Positions 43,147 to 51,972 of a stretch of DNA of 64,000 bases are shown here, one piece after another. The DNA is taken from NCBI GenBank assembly GCA_026414565.1, contig JAOAIT010000055.1:1-64000 (forward strand). Direction: 5' to 3'. Numbering within the stretch: the stretch's first letter is position 1; each line of letters begins with the position of its first letter. Below the pieces are notes generated by a model. That model did no database searches, had not been told where the DNA came from, and worked only from the letters and a program-made list of their open reading frames with translations. The stretch is from Verrucomicrobiia bacterium. GTDB taxonomy: Bacteria; Verrucomicrobiota; Verrucomicrobiia; Limisphaerales; Fontisphaeraceae. The position numbers and the translations under genes are program-made.

Positions 43147-43848
43147 GTGGCTGAAAATCCCAAAAACGAAAACCTGGACCCTGCCCTCGAGCAGGAGCAG
43201 GAACAGCATGCCCCCCCCGCTGATGTCCGTGGCGGAGAAGTGGGCGAATCACGCGGCGGTGGCCGTGGCCGCCGGGGCCGGGGCCGTCAATCCGCCGAAT
43301 CGGCCGAGGCCCAGGATGGCCAGGCCGGCGAAGAGTTGATGGAGAAAGTGGTCTTCATCAACCGCTCCGCCAAGGTGGTCAAGGGCGGGCGCCGCTTCAG
43401 TTTCTCCGCCCTCGTGGTGGTGGGCGACCGCAAGGGCATGGTGGGCGTGGGCCTGGGCAAGGCCGGCGAAGTGGCCGACGCCATCCGCAAGGGCGGCGAA
43501 GTGGCCCGCCGCAACATGGTCAAGGTCTGGCTCAAGGACGCCACCATCCCGCACGAAGTTTTCTCCGAATACGACGGGGCCCGCGTTTTGCTGCGCCCCG
43601 CCTCGCCCGGTACCGGCATCATTGCGGGCAAGACCGTCCGCGCCGTGCTCGAATCGGCGGGCGTGCGCGATGTGTTGACCAAGTCCCTGGGCAGCAAAAA
43701 CGCCGCCAACGTGGTCAAGGCCACCTTGAATGCGTTGTTGCGCCTGCGCCTGCGCGAGCAGATTTACTACAGCCGCGGCCTGCCGTTGCGCGCTCCCACA
43801 GCGGAGGCCGCGCCGGCCGCCGCCCCGGAAGCTCCGGCCGCCGTGTAA
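43147..43848 (+). CDS. rpsE: 30S ribosomal protein S5 with long N-terminal extension
   Basis: 233 residues from a GTG start, against ~165 in E. coli. Residues 1-60 are acidic then Gly/Arg-rich ([31 protein letters not shown]). The core begins at about residue 64: [37 protein letters not shown], and [20 protein letters not shown]. The C-terminus adds ~20 Ala/Pro residues. S5 is part of the mRNA entry tunnel and decoding accuracy. No rpmD (L30) lies between it and rplO; only 31 bp separate them. Confidence 0.97.
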   Translation: MAENPKNENLDPALEQEQEQHAPPADVRGGEVGESRGGGRGRRGRGRQSAESAEAQDGQAGEELMEKVVFINRSAKVVKGGRRFSFSALVVVGDRKGMVGVGLGKAGEVADAIRKGGEVARRNMVKVWLKDATIPHEVFSEYDGARVLLRPASPGTGIIAGKTVRAVLESAGVRDVLTKSLGSKNAANVVKATLNALLRLRLREQIYYSRGLPLRAPTAEAAPAAAPEAPAAV

Positions 43849-43879
43849 CCTTTTTTGAACGCCAACTGACATTTAGCCT

Positions 43880-44341
43880 ATGCGTTTACATGATTTGAAC
43901 CCCCGGCCGGGCGCCAAGCACCGCCGCAAACGGCTCGGCGCCGGCGAATCCAGCGGTCACGGCAAAACCAGCGGCCGTGGCGGCAAGGGTCAGACCGCCC
44001 GCTCGGGCAGCTCCATCCGGCCCACTTTCGAGGGCGGCCAGATGCCGCTCATCCGCCGCCTGCCCAAGCGCGGCTTCAACAATGCCCGCTTTGCCGTCCG
44101 TTACCTGCCGGTCAATCTCGAGGCGTTGAACCGTTTCGACGACGGCGCCCGCGTGGACGAGGCCCTGCTGCGCCAAACCGGTCTCGCCAACGGGCGGGCC
44201 GACGGCATCAAGATTCTGGGCAAGGGTGAATTGAAGAAAAAACTGACCGTGGTGGCCCATGCGTTCAGCGCTTCGGCCCGCGCCAAAATTGAAGCGCTGG
44301 GCGGGGTGTGTGAAACGGCCGCCGCGGCGGCCAAGGCTTGA
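43880..44341 (+). CDS. rplO: 50S ribosomal protein L15
   Basis: 153 residues. LHDLNPRPGAKHRRKRLGAG then GSSHGKTS-like GESSGHGKTSGRGGKGQTAR is the classic Gly/Arg/Lys-rich rRNA-binding extension, followed by FEGGQMPLIRRLPKRGFNN. The C-terminal globular domain ends KIEALGGVCETAAAAAKA. A late 50S assembly protein. It precedes secY by 23 bp. Confidence 0.97.
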   Translation: MRLHDLNPRPGAKHRRKRLGAGESSGHGKTSGRGGKGQTARSGSSIRPTFEGGQMPLIRRLPKRGFNNARFAVRYLPVNLEALNRFDDGARVDEALLRQTGLANGRADGIKILGKGELKKKLTVVAHAFSASARAKIEALGGVCETAAAAAKA

Positions 44342-44364
44342 TTCTCAGGGGATATTCAGGGGTT

Positions 44365-45762
44365 ATGCTCGCCAAAATCGCCAACACCTTCACCAATGCC
44401 TTCAGGATTCCGGAGCTGAAGTCCCGCATCCTGTTCACCTTGTTTATCCTGGCTGTGTGCCGGTTGGTGGCGGTCATCCCCATCCCCGGAATTGACGGCT
44501 CGGTGCTGTTTGAGCACTTCCGTGAGCTGGAGCGACAGCAGGGGCAGGGCGGTGGCCTCATGGGCATGTACAGCCTCTTCACCGGCGGCGCCCTGGAACG
44601 GTGCGCCATCGGCTCGCTGGGCATCATGCCCTACATCAGCGCCACCATCATCATCCAGTTGCTGACCGCCGTCATCCCCCGCCTCAGCAAACTGGCCCGC
44701 GAGGAGGGCGGCCGCCCCAAAATCATCCAGTACGGCCGCTATCTCACCGTGCTGCTCTGCCTGGGCTGGGGCATGATCATGGCCCACGTCTGGGAAAACC
44801 CCCGGGAAATGTTCCAGGGCCTGGATCAGGACCTGGTACGCAACCCCGGCTGGTTCTACCGCATCCAAACCACCGTCATCCTCACCACCGGCACCCTGTT
44901 GCTGATGTGGCTGGGCGAGCAGATCAGCGAGCGCGGCATCGGCAACGGCGTCTCCCTCATCATCACCATCGGCATCCTGGCCCGGGTGCCCCAGGCCGCC
45001 CATGCGCTGCTGGACATGTTCTCCTCCGGGGGCGCCATTGCCGAGAAGTTCACCATCTTCCACGCGGTCTTCCTGGTGATCATGCTCGCGGCGGTGGTGG
45101 CGGGCACCATAGCCATCACCCAGGCCCAGCGCAAGGTGGCCGTCCAGTACGCCCAGCGCGCGGTGGGCCGCAAGGTCTATCAGGGCGGCACCTCGTTCAT
45201 GCCGCTGCGCGTCAATTATGCGGGCGTCATGCCGATCATCTTCGCCCAGGCCATCCTCATGTTTCCCCAGAAAATCATGGAAAGCCTGGGCAACCTGCCC
45301 GGCGTGGGCGCCGGCCTCAAGGGCATCTTCCGCGCCATTGGCGCCTCCCTCAATCACGGGGAACCGGCCTACTTCCTGATTTACGGCCTGATGATCATGT
45401 TCTTCTCCTACTTCTGGGTCGCCACCCAGTTCAATGAAATCCAGATCGCCGATGACCTGAAGAAATACGGCGGTTACATCCCGGGGGTGCGCCCCGGCCA
45501 GGCCACCAGCGATTTTCTGCACCATGCCATGAGCCGCATCACCCTGGCGGGCGCGGTCTTCCTCACTGTCATTGCGGTGATACCGGACCTGCTGTATAAG
45601 GTGATGAATGTGCCCTATCAGGTGGGCCAGTTCTTTGGCGGCACCAGCCTGCTCATCACCGTGGGCGTGATGCTGGACACCATGCGCCAGATGGAAACCC
45701 ACCTCCTGATGCGCCACTACGACGGCTTCTTGAAGAAAGGCCGCCTGCGCGGGCGCATCTAA
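44365..45762 (+). CDS. secY: Preprotein translocase subunit SecY
   Basis: 465 residues from ATG 44365 (MLAKIANTFTNAFRIPELKSR), a standard SecY N-terminus; an in-frame ATT/ATG-like start at 44338 overlapping rplO is not favoured. Ten hydrophobic segments can be traced. Landmarks are RILFTLFILAVCRLVAVIPIPGIDG (TM1 and plug entrance), GIMPYISATIIIQLL, GEQISERGIGNGVSLIITIGI, and the cytoplasmic ribosome-binding loops AQRKVAVQYAQRAVGRKVYQ and KKYGGYIPGVRPGQATSDFL. It forms the Sec channel with SecE (20332). No adk follows; map is next. Confidence 0.97.
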   Translation: MLAKIANTFTNAFRIPELKSRILFTLFILAVCRLVAVIPIPGIDGSVLFEHFRELERQQGQGGGLMGMYSLFTGGALERCAIGSLGIMPYISATIIIQLLTAVIPRLSKLAREEGGRPKIIQYGRYLTVLLCLGWGMIMAHVWENPREMFQGLDQDLVRNPGWFYRIQTTVILTTGTLLLMWLGEQISERGIGNGVSLIITIGILARVPQAAHALLDMFSSGGAIAEKFTIFHAVFLVIMLAAVVAGTIAITQAQRKVAVQYAQRAVGRKVYQGGTSFMPLRVNYAGVMPIIFAQAILMFPQKIMESLGNLPGVGAGLKGIFRAIGASLNHGEPAYFLIYGLMIMFFSYFWVATQFNEIQIADDLKKYGGYIPGVRPGQATSDFLHHAMSRITLAGAVFLTVIAVIPDLLYKVMNVPYQVGQFFGGTSLLITVGVMLDTMRQMETHLLMRHYDGFLKKGRLRGRI

Positions 45763-45788
45763 CCGGCCGAACCCGAGGGATCACGAGC

Positions 45789-46583
45789 ATGATCGTCATC
45801 AAAACCGGACGCGACCTTGAAGCCATGCGGGCAGCCTGCCGCGTGGCCCGCGCGGTTTTGGATGAAGTCGCCGCCGCGGTGGCCCCGGGGGTGACCACCC
45901 GGGAGCTGGACGACTACGCCGCCGAGCGCATCAAACATTACAACGCCCGCAGCGCCTTTTTGGGGTATCGGGTGGGCAGCCTCAAGTACCCGTGCCACAC
46001 CTGCATCTCCATCAACGAGCAGGTGGTGCATGGGCTGGCCGGCCCGCGCCGCATTGCCTTTGGCGACCTTGTCAGTATTGACGTGGGCGTGTATTATGAA
46101 GGTTTTGTGGGCGACAACGCCCGCACCGTGGCGGCCGGCGGCTGCACGGACCCCGTGGCCCTGCGCCTGTTGGAAACCACGGAAACCGCGTTGCAGCGCG
46201 GCATCGCCGCGGCCGTCGCCGGCAACCGCGTGCGCGACATCTCGCGGGCCGTGCAGGAGCATGTGGAGAGCCAGGGCTTCAGCGTGGTGCGTGAATTCGT
46301 GGGCCACGGCGTGGGCCGCCACATGCACGAAGAGCCGCAGGTGCCCAATTTTGTCGAGCCGGGCCGCGTTTCGCCGTTGCTTCGGCCGGGGATGACCCTG
46401 GCCATCGAGCCGATGGTCAATGCCGGCCGGCCCGGCGTGAAACGTTTGAAAGATGGCTGGACAGTGGTGACCGAGGATGGTTCACTGTCCGCCCATTTTG
46501 AGCACACCGTCCTGGTGACGGAGGGCGCGCCGGAAATCCTGACGTGCACGAGTCAAACACCATTCGCGCTGAGGGCGTCGTGA
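45789..46583 (+). CDS. map: Methionine aminopeptidase, type I
   Basis: 264 residues. It removes the initiator Met from nascent proteins. Metal ligands are visible in order: IDVGVYYEGFVGDNARTV (two Asp), GHGVGRHMHEEPQVPN (His), MTLAIEPMVNAG (Glu) and EDGSLSAHFEHTVLVTE (Glu). The substrate-side His is in SLKYPCHTCISINEQVVHG. A pseudo-zinc-finger extension is absent, so it is a type Ia-like enzyme. Its last 40 bases overlap the predicted infA start. Confidence 0.96.
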   Translation: MIVIKTGRDLEAMRAACRVARAVLDEVAAAVAPGVTTRELDDYAAERIKHYNARSAFLGYRVGSLKYPCHTCISINEQVVHGLAGPRRIAFGDLVSIDVGVYYEGFVGDNARTVAAGGCTDPVALRLLETTETALQRGIAAAVAGNRVRDISRAVQEHVESQGFSVVREFVGHGVGRHMHEEPQVPNFVEPGRVSPLLRPGMTLAIEPMVNAGRPGVKRLKDGWTVVTEDGSLSAHFEHTVLVTEGAPEILTCTSQTPFALRAS

Positions 46584-46774
46584 TCGCCGTGCTCCAGGAG
46601 CGGTTGTACCGGGTGCAGTTGGCCAACGGCCATCAATTCCTGGCCTTTGTCACGGCCCGGCGCGCGGCGGCGGGCGACCGCTACGCCCTCGGCCAGCGCG
46701 TGGTGGCGGAACTTTCGCCTCTGGACCTGAGCAAGGGGCGGCTGGTGGGGCGCGTGGACGCCCCCCAAGGTTGA
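46544..46774 (+). CDS. infA: Translation initiation factor IF-1
   Basis: 76 residues. The S1-like OB fold is recognised by IRAEGVVIAVLQERLYRVQL, ANGHQFLAFVTARRAAAGDR and VVAELSPLDLSKGRLVGRVD, which align along IF-1 with normal spacing. The GTG start at 46544 is inside map; the only other in-frame start nearby, GTG 46580, would remove the first conserved strand. The 40-bp overlap implies translational coupling to map. rpmJ follows after 15 bp, the usual infA-rpmJ-rpsM order. Confidence 0.93.
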   Translation: MHESNTIRAEGVVIAVLQERLYRVQLANGHQFLAFVTARRAAAGDRYALGQRVVAELSPLDLSKGRLVGRVDAPQG

Positions 46775-46789
46775 ATTTGGAGTGAAGTT

Positions 46790-46903
46790 ATGAAAATACG
46801 GGCATCGGTGAAAAAACTGTGCGAGAATTGCAAGATTATTAAGCGCAAAGGCGTCATCCGCGTCATTTGCACCAATCCGCGCCACAAGCAGCGGCAAGGT
46901 TGA
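46790..46903 (+). CDS. rpmJ: 50S ribosomal protein L36
   Basis: 37 residues, starting at ATG 46790 and ending TGA 46901-46903. [20 protein letters not shown] and [16 protein letters not shown] give the zinc-binding CxxC-x12-C-x4-H arrangement of the C+ form. It stabilises 23S structure near the GTPase centre. Position between infA and rpsM is canonical. Confidence 0.97.
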   Translation: MKIRASVKKLCENCKIIKRKGVIRVICTNPRHKQRQG

Positions 46904-46923
46904 GCTTTTAACTGAAGAACACT

Positions 46924-47319
46924 ATGGCACGCATCATCGGCGTTGAAATCCCGGGCGACAAACGCATCGAAATCGCCCTCCGCTACATCTACGGCATCGG
47001 GCCCACCACGGCGCTGGAAATCTGCCGCCGCGCCAACATCCCCCTGGGCACGCGCGCCAAGGATTTGACCGAGCAGCAGCTTTCCCAAATCGTGCACGCC
47101 ATCCAGGAAGGCAAGTACGTGATCGAGGGTGATTTGCGCCGCGAAATCGGTCTGAACCTTAAGCGCCTCCAGGCCATCAAATGCTATCGCGGCATCCGCC
47201 ACCTGCGCGGCCTGCCCGTCCGCGGCCAGCGCACCCAGACCAACGCCCGCACGCGCAAAGGCCCGCGCAAGACCGTCGGCGTGGTCCGCAATCCCAACGC
47301 CAAGGCTGGCATCCACTAA
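46924..47319 (+). CDS. rpsM: 30S ribosomal protein S13
   Basis: 131 residues. [20 protein letters not shown] then [18 protein letters not shown] form the helix-turn region, and [20 protein letters not shown] is the conserved basic C-terminus that reaches the P-site tRNA. It makes bridges to L5. Twenty bases follow rpmJ. Confidence 0.98.
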   Translation: MARIIGVEIPGDKRIEIALRYIYGIGPTTALEICRRANIPLGTRAKDLTEQQLSQIVHAIQEGKYVIEGDLRREIGLNLKRLQAIKCYRGIRHLRGLPVRGQRTQTNARTRKGPRKTVGVVRNPNAKAGIH

Positions 47320-47337
47320 TACCCTGTTTAACCTGCT

Positions 47338-47970
47338 ATGTCTGACGAGACCAAAAAACCCGCTCCTGCTCCCAAGGAATCCAAACCGGAAACCGGCGCT
47401 CCGGCCGCGGAAAAGCCGGCCAAGGCTGGCAAGAAAGCCGCTCCCGCTGAGGGCAAGGCGGCGGACGCCAAGGCGTCCGATGCCAAACCCGGGGCGGAGG
47501 CCAAGCCTGCTGCTGACGCCGCCGCCGGTGCTCCGCCTGCGGCAGCCTCGGCGCCCACGGCGGCCGAGCTGCTGGGCGATGATCTGGCCGCTAAAAAAAT
47601 CGTCAAGGCCAAGGGTGCCAAAAACATTGTCAGCGGCATTGCCCACATTCTGGCCACCTTCAACAACACCCAGGTCAGCATCACGGACATGCACGGCAAC
47701 GTGATCGGCTGGGCCACGGCCGGCCGCGTGGGCTTCAAAGGCTCCCGCAAAAGCACCGCCTTCGCCGCCCAGCAGGTGGCCCAGGAGGCCGCCCGCCAGG
47801 CCATGTCCCACGGCATGAAGGAAGTCGAGGTCCACGTCAAAGGCCCCGGCTCCGGCCGGGAGGCCGCCATCCGGGCGTTGCAGGCCATCGGCCTGGAAAT
47901 CACCATCATCAAGGACGTCACCCCCGTGCCGCACAACGGGTGCCGTCCGCGCAAGAAACGCCGTGTCTAA
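47338..47970 (+). CDS. rpsK: 30S ribosomal protein S11 with ~80-residue N-terminal extension
   Basis: 210 residues, against ~129 usually. The first ~80 are Lys/Ala/Pro-rich low complexity ([20 protein letters not shown] and similar), followed by [20 protein letters not shown]. The S11 core then starts: [60 protein letters not shown] and [18 protein letters not shown], all intact. The same codon style runs through extension and core, and no internal start with a good ribosome-binding site replaces the ATG at 47338. The extension's role is unknown. Confidence 0.95.
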   Translation: MSDETKKPAPAPKESKPETGAPAAEKPAKAGKKAAPAEGKAADAKASDAKPGAEAKPAADAAAGAPPAAASAPTAAELLGDDLAAKKIVKAKGAKNIVSGIAHILATFNNTQVSITDMHGNVIGWATAGRVGFKGSRKSTAFAAQQVAQEAARQAMSHGMKEVEVHVKGPGSGREAAIRALQAIGLEITIIKDVTPVPHNGCRPRKKRRV

Positions 47971-47998
47971 CCATAACCCTTTATAATTTCCGAAGCTC

Positions 47999-48607
47999 AT
48001 GGCACACTACACCGGTCCACGCGTTCGCATCAGCCGTCGGTTCAAGACCCCCATCTTTGGCCCCTCCAAATATTTGGAGCGCCGCCAATATGGGCCGGGC
48101 GTGCACGGTCCCAAGGCGCGCCGCAAGGTCACCGATTACGCTCTGGGTCTGATTGAAAAGCAGAAGCTCCGCTACTATTACGGCCTGCAGGAGCGCCAGT
48201 TCCGCGGCGTCTACGAAAAGGCCCTGCGCCGCCGCGGCGTCACCGGCGAGCAGATGTTGCAACTGCTCGAGTGCCGGCTGGACAATGTGGTTTATCACCT
48301 GGGCTTTGCCCCCACCCGCCCGGCCGCGCGCCAGATGGTCACCCATGGCCACATCCGCGTCAACGGCCGCAAGGTGAACATCCCGTCCTACACCCTGAAG
48401 GTCAACGACGAGATTGAAGTGCGCAACCACAACGTCAGCCGCCAGATGGCCACGCGCAACCTGGAAAGCTCCACCAGCCGCGCCGTGCCCGACTGGTTGC
48501 TGCTCGACAAGGACAATTTCAAAGGGCGGGTCGTGCGCATTCCGTCGCGTGACGAAATCCAGCCCATCGCCAATGAACAGGCCGTCGTCGAATTTTATTC
48601 CCGCTAA
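47999..48607 (+). CDS. rpsD: 30S ribosomal protein S4
   Basis: 202 residues. The cysteine-free (C-) form: the N-terminal zinc cysteines are replaced (RVRISRRFKTPIFGPSKYLE). EKQKLRYYYGLQERQFRGVY and the S4 RNA-binding domain (LLECRLDNVVYHLGFAPTRP, ARQMVTHGHIRVNGRKVNIP) are intact. It nucleates 30S assembly and can repress the alpha operon; the 107-bp gap to rpoA, with possible stem CTTCCGGG/CCCCGGAGG at 48651-48683, may matter for that but is unproven. Confidence 0.97.
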   Translation: MAHYTGPRVRISRRFKTPIFGPSKYLERRQYGPGVHGPKARRKVTDYALGLIEKQKLRYYYGLQERQFRGVYEKALRRRGVTGEQMLQLLECRLDNVVYHLGFAPTRPAARQMVTHGHIRVNGRKVNIPSYTLKVNDEIEVRNHNVSRQMATRNLESSTSRAVPDWLLLDKDNFKGRVVRIPSRDEIQPIANEQAVVEFYSR

Positions 48608-48714
48608 ACCATAACTCGCCCCGCGTAGGGCAGGGCAAATATACGGGCGCTTCCGGGTGGCGGGAATAAATCCCCGGAGGCCGCCAGGTTAAATTTGCCG
48701 GAAAGGAAAAAACT

Positions 48715-49767
48715 ATGCCAGTTCGTCTAGGCCGTTTCGAGATGCCCAAGCGGTTGGTCAAGGAAGAAACCACCGCCACCGAAACCTACGCCAAGTTCAT
48801 CGCCGAGCCGTTTGAAACCGGCTACGGCCACACCATCGGCAACTCGCTGCGCCGGGTGCTGCTCTCCTCCCTCGAGGGGGCGGCCATCACCAGTGTGCGC
48901 ATCGAGGGCGCCATGCATGAATTTGCCACCGTGGACGGGGTCGTCGAAGACGTCACCGACATCGTGCTGAACCTCAAGAAAATCCGCTTCAAGGCGCACA
49001 CCCGCGAGGAACAGGTGCTGTACCTGTCGGTCAACAAGGAAGGCGACGTGCTGGCGGAGGACATTCAGCTCAACCAAAACCTCGAGCTGGTCAACCCCAA
49101 GCAGAAAATCTGCACCCTTGACAAAAAGCGCAAGCTGGAGATGGAACTCACCGTCAAGGTGGGCCGCGGTTTCTGCCCGGGCGACGAGAACAAAAAACCT
49201 GACCAGGCCATCGGCGTCATCCCCATTGACTCCATCTTCTCGCCGGTGACCCGGGTGAAATACTCCGTGGAAGCCGCTCGCGTGGGGCAGCGCACGGACT
49301 ATGACCGCCTGATCCTTGAAATCTGGACCGACGGCCGCCTTTCTCCCGATGATGCCCTCACCCAGGCCTCGGCCATCCTGCAGAAGCATCTGGATGTCTT
49401 TGTCGGCTACGACAAGAACGCGGTCGAATTTGAAGAGCAGGTGGACCGCCAGGACGACGAGCGCGCCAAGCTCAAGAAACTGCTCAACATGAGCGTCAAC
49501 GAAATCGAGCTGAGCGTCCGCGCCGCCAACTGCCTTAACAACGCCAACATCACCACCGTGGGCCAGTTGGCCATGAAGACCGAGTCCGAAATGCTCAAAT
49601 ACCGCAACTTCGGCAAGAAATCGCTCAACGAAATCAAAGAAAAACTCGCCGCGCTGGGCCTCACCCTGGGCATGCACTTTGACCCGGACCTCATTGAGGC
49701 GGCGCCCGCCCCGGCAGGCTCCTCCTCGGCCCGCGACGACATCAAGAACCTCCTTGCCAACGATTGA
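48715..49767 (+). CDS. rpoA: DNA-directed RNA polymerase subunit alpha
   Basis: 350 residues. The N-terminal assembly domain has EPFETGYGHTIGNSLRRVLL, SSLEGAAITSVRIEGAMHEF and SPVTRVKYSVEAARVGQRTD. A linker is followed by the C-terminal DNA/activator-binding domain with SVRAANCLNNANITTVGQL and MLKYRNFGKKSLNEIKEKLA. A preceding GGAAAGGA supplies a ribosome-binding site. Slightly longer than E. coli (329) with a short Ala/Ser-rich tail. Confidence 0.98.
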   Translation: MPVRLGRFEMPKRLVKEETTATETYAKFIAEPFETGYGHTIGNSLRRVLLSSLEGAAITSVRIEGAMHEFATVDGVVEDVTDIVLNLKKIRFKAHTREEQVLYLSVNKEGDVLAEDIQLNQNLELVNPKQKICTLDKKRKLEMELTVKVGRGFCPGDENKKPDQAIGVIPIDSIFSPVTRVKYSVEAARVGQRTDYDRLILEIWTDGRLSPDDALTQASAILQKHLDVFVGYDKNAVEFEEQVDRQDDERAKLKKLLNMSVNEIELSVRAANCLNNANITTVGQLAMKTESEMLKYRNFGKKSLNEIKEKLAALGLTLGMHFDPDLIEAAPAPAGSSSARDDIKNLLAND

Positions 49768-49773
49768 TGCTTT

Positions 49774-50214
49774 ATGCGCCATTTGAAACGTACCGCCAAG
49801 CTTGGCCGCCAGTTCCAGCATCGCAATGCCATGCTGGCCAACCTGGTCTGCAGCCTGATTAAACACAAACGCGTGACCACCACCCTCGCCAAGGCCCGCG
49901 CCGCGCGCAGCCTGGCCGAGAAAATGGTCACCCTCGGCAAACGGGGCACCTTGCATGCTCGCCGCCTCGCCGCCGCCCGGTTGCATCAGGAGGATGCCGT
50001 CAAGATTCTCTTCAACCAGATCGCGCCGGCCCAGAAAAACCGTCCCGGCGGTTATACCCGCATCGTCAAGCTCGGCCAGCGCCGCGGCGACGCCGCCCAG
50101 CAGGCCATCCTGGAATGGGTTGAACTGCCGGTGACCGAAACCGAGGCGCCCAAGACGACGGAGGAAAAAGCCGCCGCCCCGGCTCCGGCCGCCACGGCGG
50201 GCGCGTCCAAGTAA
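49774..50214 (+). CDS. rplQ: 50S ribosomal protein L17
   Basis: 146 residues. MRHLKRTAKLGRQFQHRNAM, LANLVCSLIKHKRVTTTLAK and RAARSLAEKMVTLGKRG match the conserved N-terminal part, and YTRIVKLGQRRGDAAQQAIL the C-terminal part. It ends with an Ala/Thr/Pro-rich tail of ~25 residues. Last gene of the supercluster; an intrinsic terminator starts 28 bp downstream. Confidence 0.97.
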   Translation: MRHLKRTAKLGRQFQHRNAMLANLVCSLIKHKRVTTTLAKARAARSLAEKMVTLGKRGTLHARRLAAARLHQEDAVKILFNQIAPAQKNRPGGYTRIVKLGQRRGDAAQQAILEWVELPVTETEAPKTTEEKAAAPAPAATAGASK

Positions 50215-50241
50215 TCTGACCGCCTGATTGAATGGCACAAC

Positions 50242-50270
50242 AACCCGCGTCCCCGTGACGCGGGTTTTTT
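50242..50270 (+). terminator. Intrinsic terminator after rplQ
   Basis: AACCCGCGT (50242-50250) pairs with ACGCGGGTT (50258-50266) over a 7-nt loop, with an uninterrupted T-run at 50265-50270. This is the most canonical Rho-independent terminator in the window and ends the alpha operon. Confidence 0.92.
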
Positions 50271-50340
50271 GTTGGCCCGCGTTGGCTTGTCCCTGCACTT
50301 TTCTTTTGTCCCTGCGCGCTCCGGCGATTATCCTCCCGCC

Positions 50341-51702
50341 ATGCATCAACTGATCAAACACTTGTTGCACGCACAGGCGCCCCGGGAGGAGGTCATTGTC
50401 AAGGGCTGGGTGCGCACCCGCCGCGATGCCAAGGGCTTTTCCTTTTTTGAAATCAATGACGGCTCCTGCCTCGCCAACCTCCAGGTGGTGGTGAATGATG
50501 GCACGCCAACCAATGCCGAAATCACCCACATCCTCACCGGCGCCTCGGTGATCATTCAGGGCGCGCTGGTGCCCTCGCCCGCCGCCGGCCAGAAGTGGGA
50601 GGTCCATGCCCGCCGCGTCGAGCTGGTGGGGCCGGCCGATGCCACCTATCCCCTCCAGAAAAAAGGGCACTCGCTGGAGTTTCTGCGCACCATTGCGCAC
50701 CTCCGCCCGCGCTCCAATCTCTTCGGTGCCGTCTTTCGCACCCGCAGCCGGCTGGCCCACGCCGTACACCAGTTCTTTCAGGAGCGCGACTTCGTCTATG
50801 TCCATACCCCCATCATCACCACCAGCGACTGCGAAGGGGCCGGCGAGATGTTTCGGGTGACCACCCTCAAGGGCGAGCCGGGCGAAAAACCGGAGGACGA
50901 TTTCTTCGGCAGGCCGGCCTACCTCACCGTGAGCGGCCAGCTCGAAGGGGAGGCCCTGGCCTGCGCGCTCTCGCGCATTTACACCTTTGGCCCCACCTTC
51001 CGCGCCGAAAACTCGAACACCGCACGCCACGCGGCGGAGTTTTGGATGATCGAGCCGGAAATGGCATTTTGCGACCTGGCGGCGGACATGGACCTGGCCG
51101 AGGAGTTCATCAAGGCCATGGCCGCCCACATGCTGGATCATTGCGCCGAGGACCTCGCCTTCTTCAACAAGTTCGTGGACAAGGAAGTCACCACCCGCCT
51201 CAAGTTTGTGGTGGAGCGCCCCTTCCAGCGCCTTCCCTACACTGACGCCATTGAGATCCTGCAGGCCTCGGGCAGGGCCTTTGAGTTTCCCGTGCGCTAC
51301 GGCGTCAACCTGCAATCCGAGCATGAGCGCTACCTCACGGAGGAGCATTTCAAATGCCCGGTCACCGTCTTTAATTACCCGCGCGAAATTAAACCCTTCT
51401 ACATGCGCGTCAATGACGATGGCCGGACCGTCACGGCCATGGACGTCCTGGTGCCCGGCATCGGGGAGGTCATCGGCGGCGCCCAGCGCGAAGAGCGTCC
51501 CGACCGCCTCCAGGAGCAGATGGCCTTTCACCGGCTCAACCCGGCCGACTACTGGTGGTATGCCGACCTGCGCAAATTCGGCACCGTGCCCCACGCCGGT
51601 TTTGGCCTGGGTTTTGAGCGGCTCATCATGTTCCTGACCGGAGTGGGCAACATCCGCGACGTCATCCCCTTCGCCCGCACGCCCAAAAACGCCGATTTTT
51701 AG
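50341..51702 (+). CDS. asnS: Asparaginyl-tRNA synthetase
   Basis: 453 residues from ATG 50341; longer in-frame sequence back to 50269 crosses the terminator and is not coding. A class IIb synthetase charging tRNA-Asn. The OB-fold anticodon domain is at ~15-110 ([20 protein letters not shown], then [13 protein letters not shown]). Motif 2 lies in [20 protein letters not shown] and motif 3 in [25 protein letters not shown] and the family size separate it from aspartyl enzymes. Two 10-bp direct repeats (TTGTCCCTGC at 50287 and 50306) lie upstream, the second a possible -35 with TTATCC 16 bp on. Its presence suggests direct Asn charging rather than amidotransferase-only charging. Confidence 0.95.
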   Translation: MHQLIKHLLHAQAPREEVIVKGWVRTRRDAKGFSFFEINDGSCLANLQVVVNDGTPTNAEITHILTGASVIIQGALVPSPAAGQKWEVHARRVELVGPADATYPLQKKGHSLEFLRTIAHLRPRSNLFGAVFRTRSRLAHAVHQFFQERDFVYVHTPIITTSDCEGAGEMFRVTTLKGEPGEKPEDDFFGRPAYLTVSGQLEGEALACALSRIYTFGPTFRAENSNTARHAAEFWMIEPEMAFCDLAADMDLAEEFIKAMAAHMLDHCAEDLAFFNKFVDKEVTTRLKFVVERPFQRLPYTDAIEILQASGRAFEFPVRYGVNLQSEHERYLTEEHFKCPVTVFNYPREIKPFYMRVNDDGRTVTAMDVLVPGIGEVIGGAQREERPDRLQEQMAFHRLNPADYWWYADLRKFGTVPHAGFGLGFERLIMFLTGVGNIRDVIPFARTPKNADF

Positions 51703-51777
51703 AACCGCTCCGGCCCTGGCGTAGCGCGGGGAATGCCCGCGGCGGGTCACCTGGGGCGGTGCGCGAAAAAATAATTG

Positions 51778-51972
51778 TTGCATCCGGGGGAAAATGGGTT
51801 AGTTTTAGGTTGTCACAGGCGCGGCCGCGTCAGCACAGCATTAACTGGTAGTGTTCATGGGAGTGCAGCGGCTTTCCCGAAAGTTCAACGTTCAAAACGT
51901 TTCGGGGTTGGTTTCAGGATGTTCCATGGCCTGGTGACACAACACAATACTGGATAGCTAGGTAGATACCTT
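51778..51972 (+). promoter_or_regulatory. Promoter and long leader of rho
   Basis: TTGCAT (51778-51783) and TAGTTT (51800-51805) with 16 bp between are a plausible promoter, giving a leader of ~160 nt. Within it CCCGAAA (51876-51882) can pair with TTTCGGG (51900-51906). A frame of 12 codons from ATG 51919 to the stop at 51955-51957 (part of a longer open stretch) ends 15 nt before rho. Rho genes are often autoregulated through their leader; that is the likely purpose. Confidence 0.5.

Noticed and set aside
48608-48714. S4 autoregulatory pseudoknot before rpoA
   Set aside because: Only a modest imperfect stem can be drawn. S4 control usually targets the rpsM leader, and nothing specific supports it here.
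51775-51957. A 60-codon frame through the rho leader starting with TTG
   Set aside because: It overlaps the likely rho promoter and lacks a ribosome-binding site. Only its last 12 codons from an ATG are kept as a weak leader-peptide idea.
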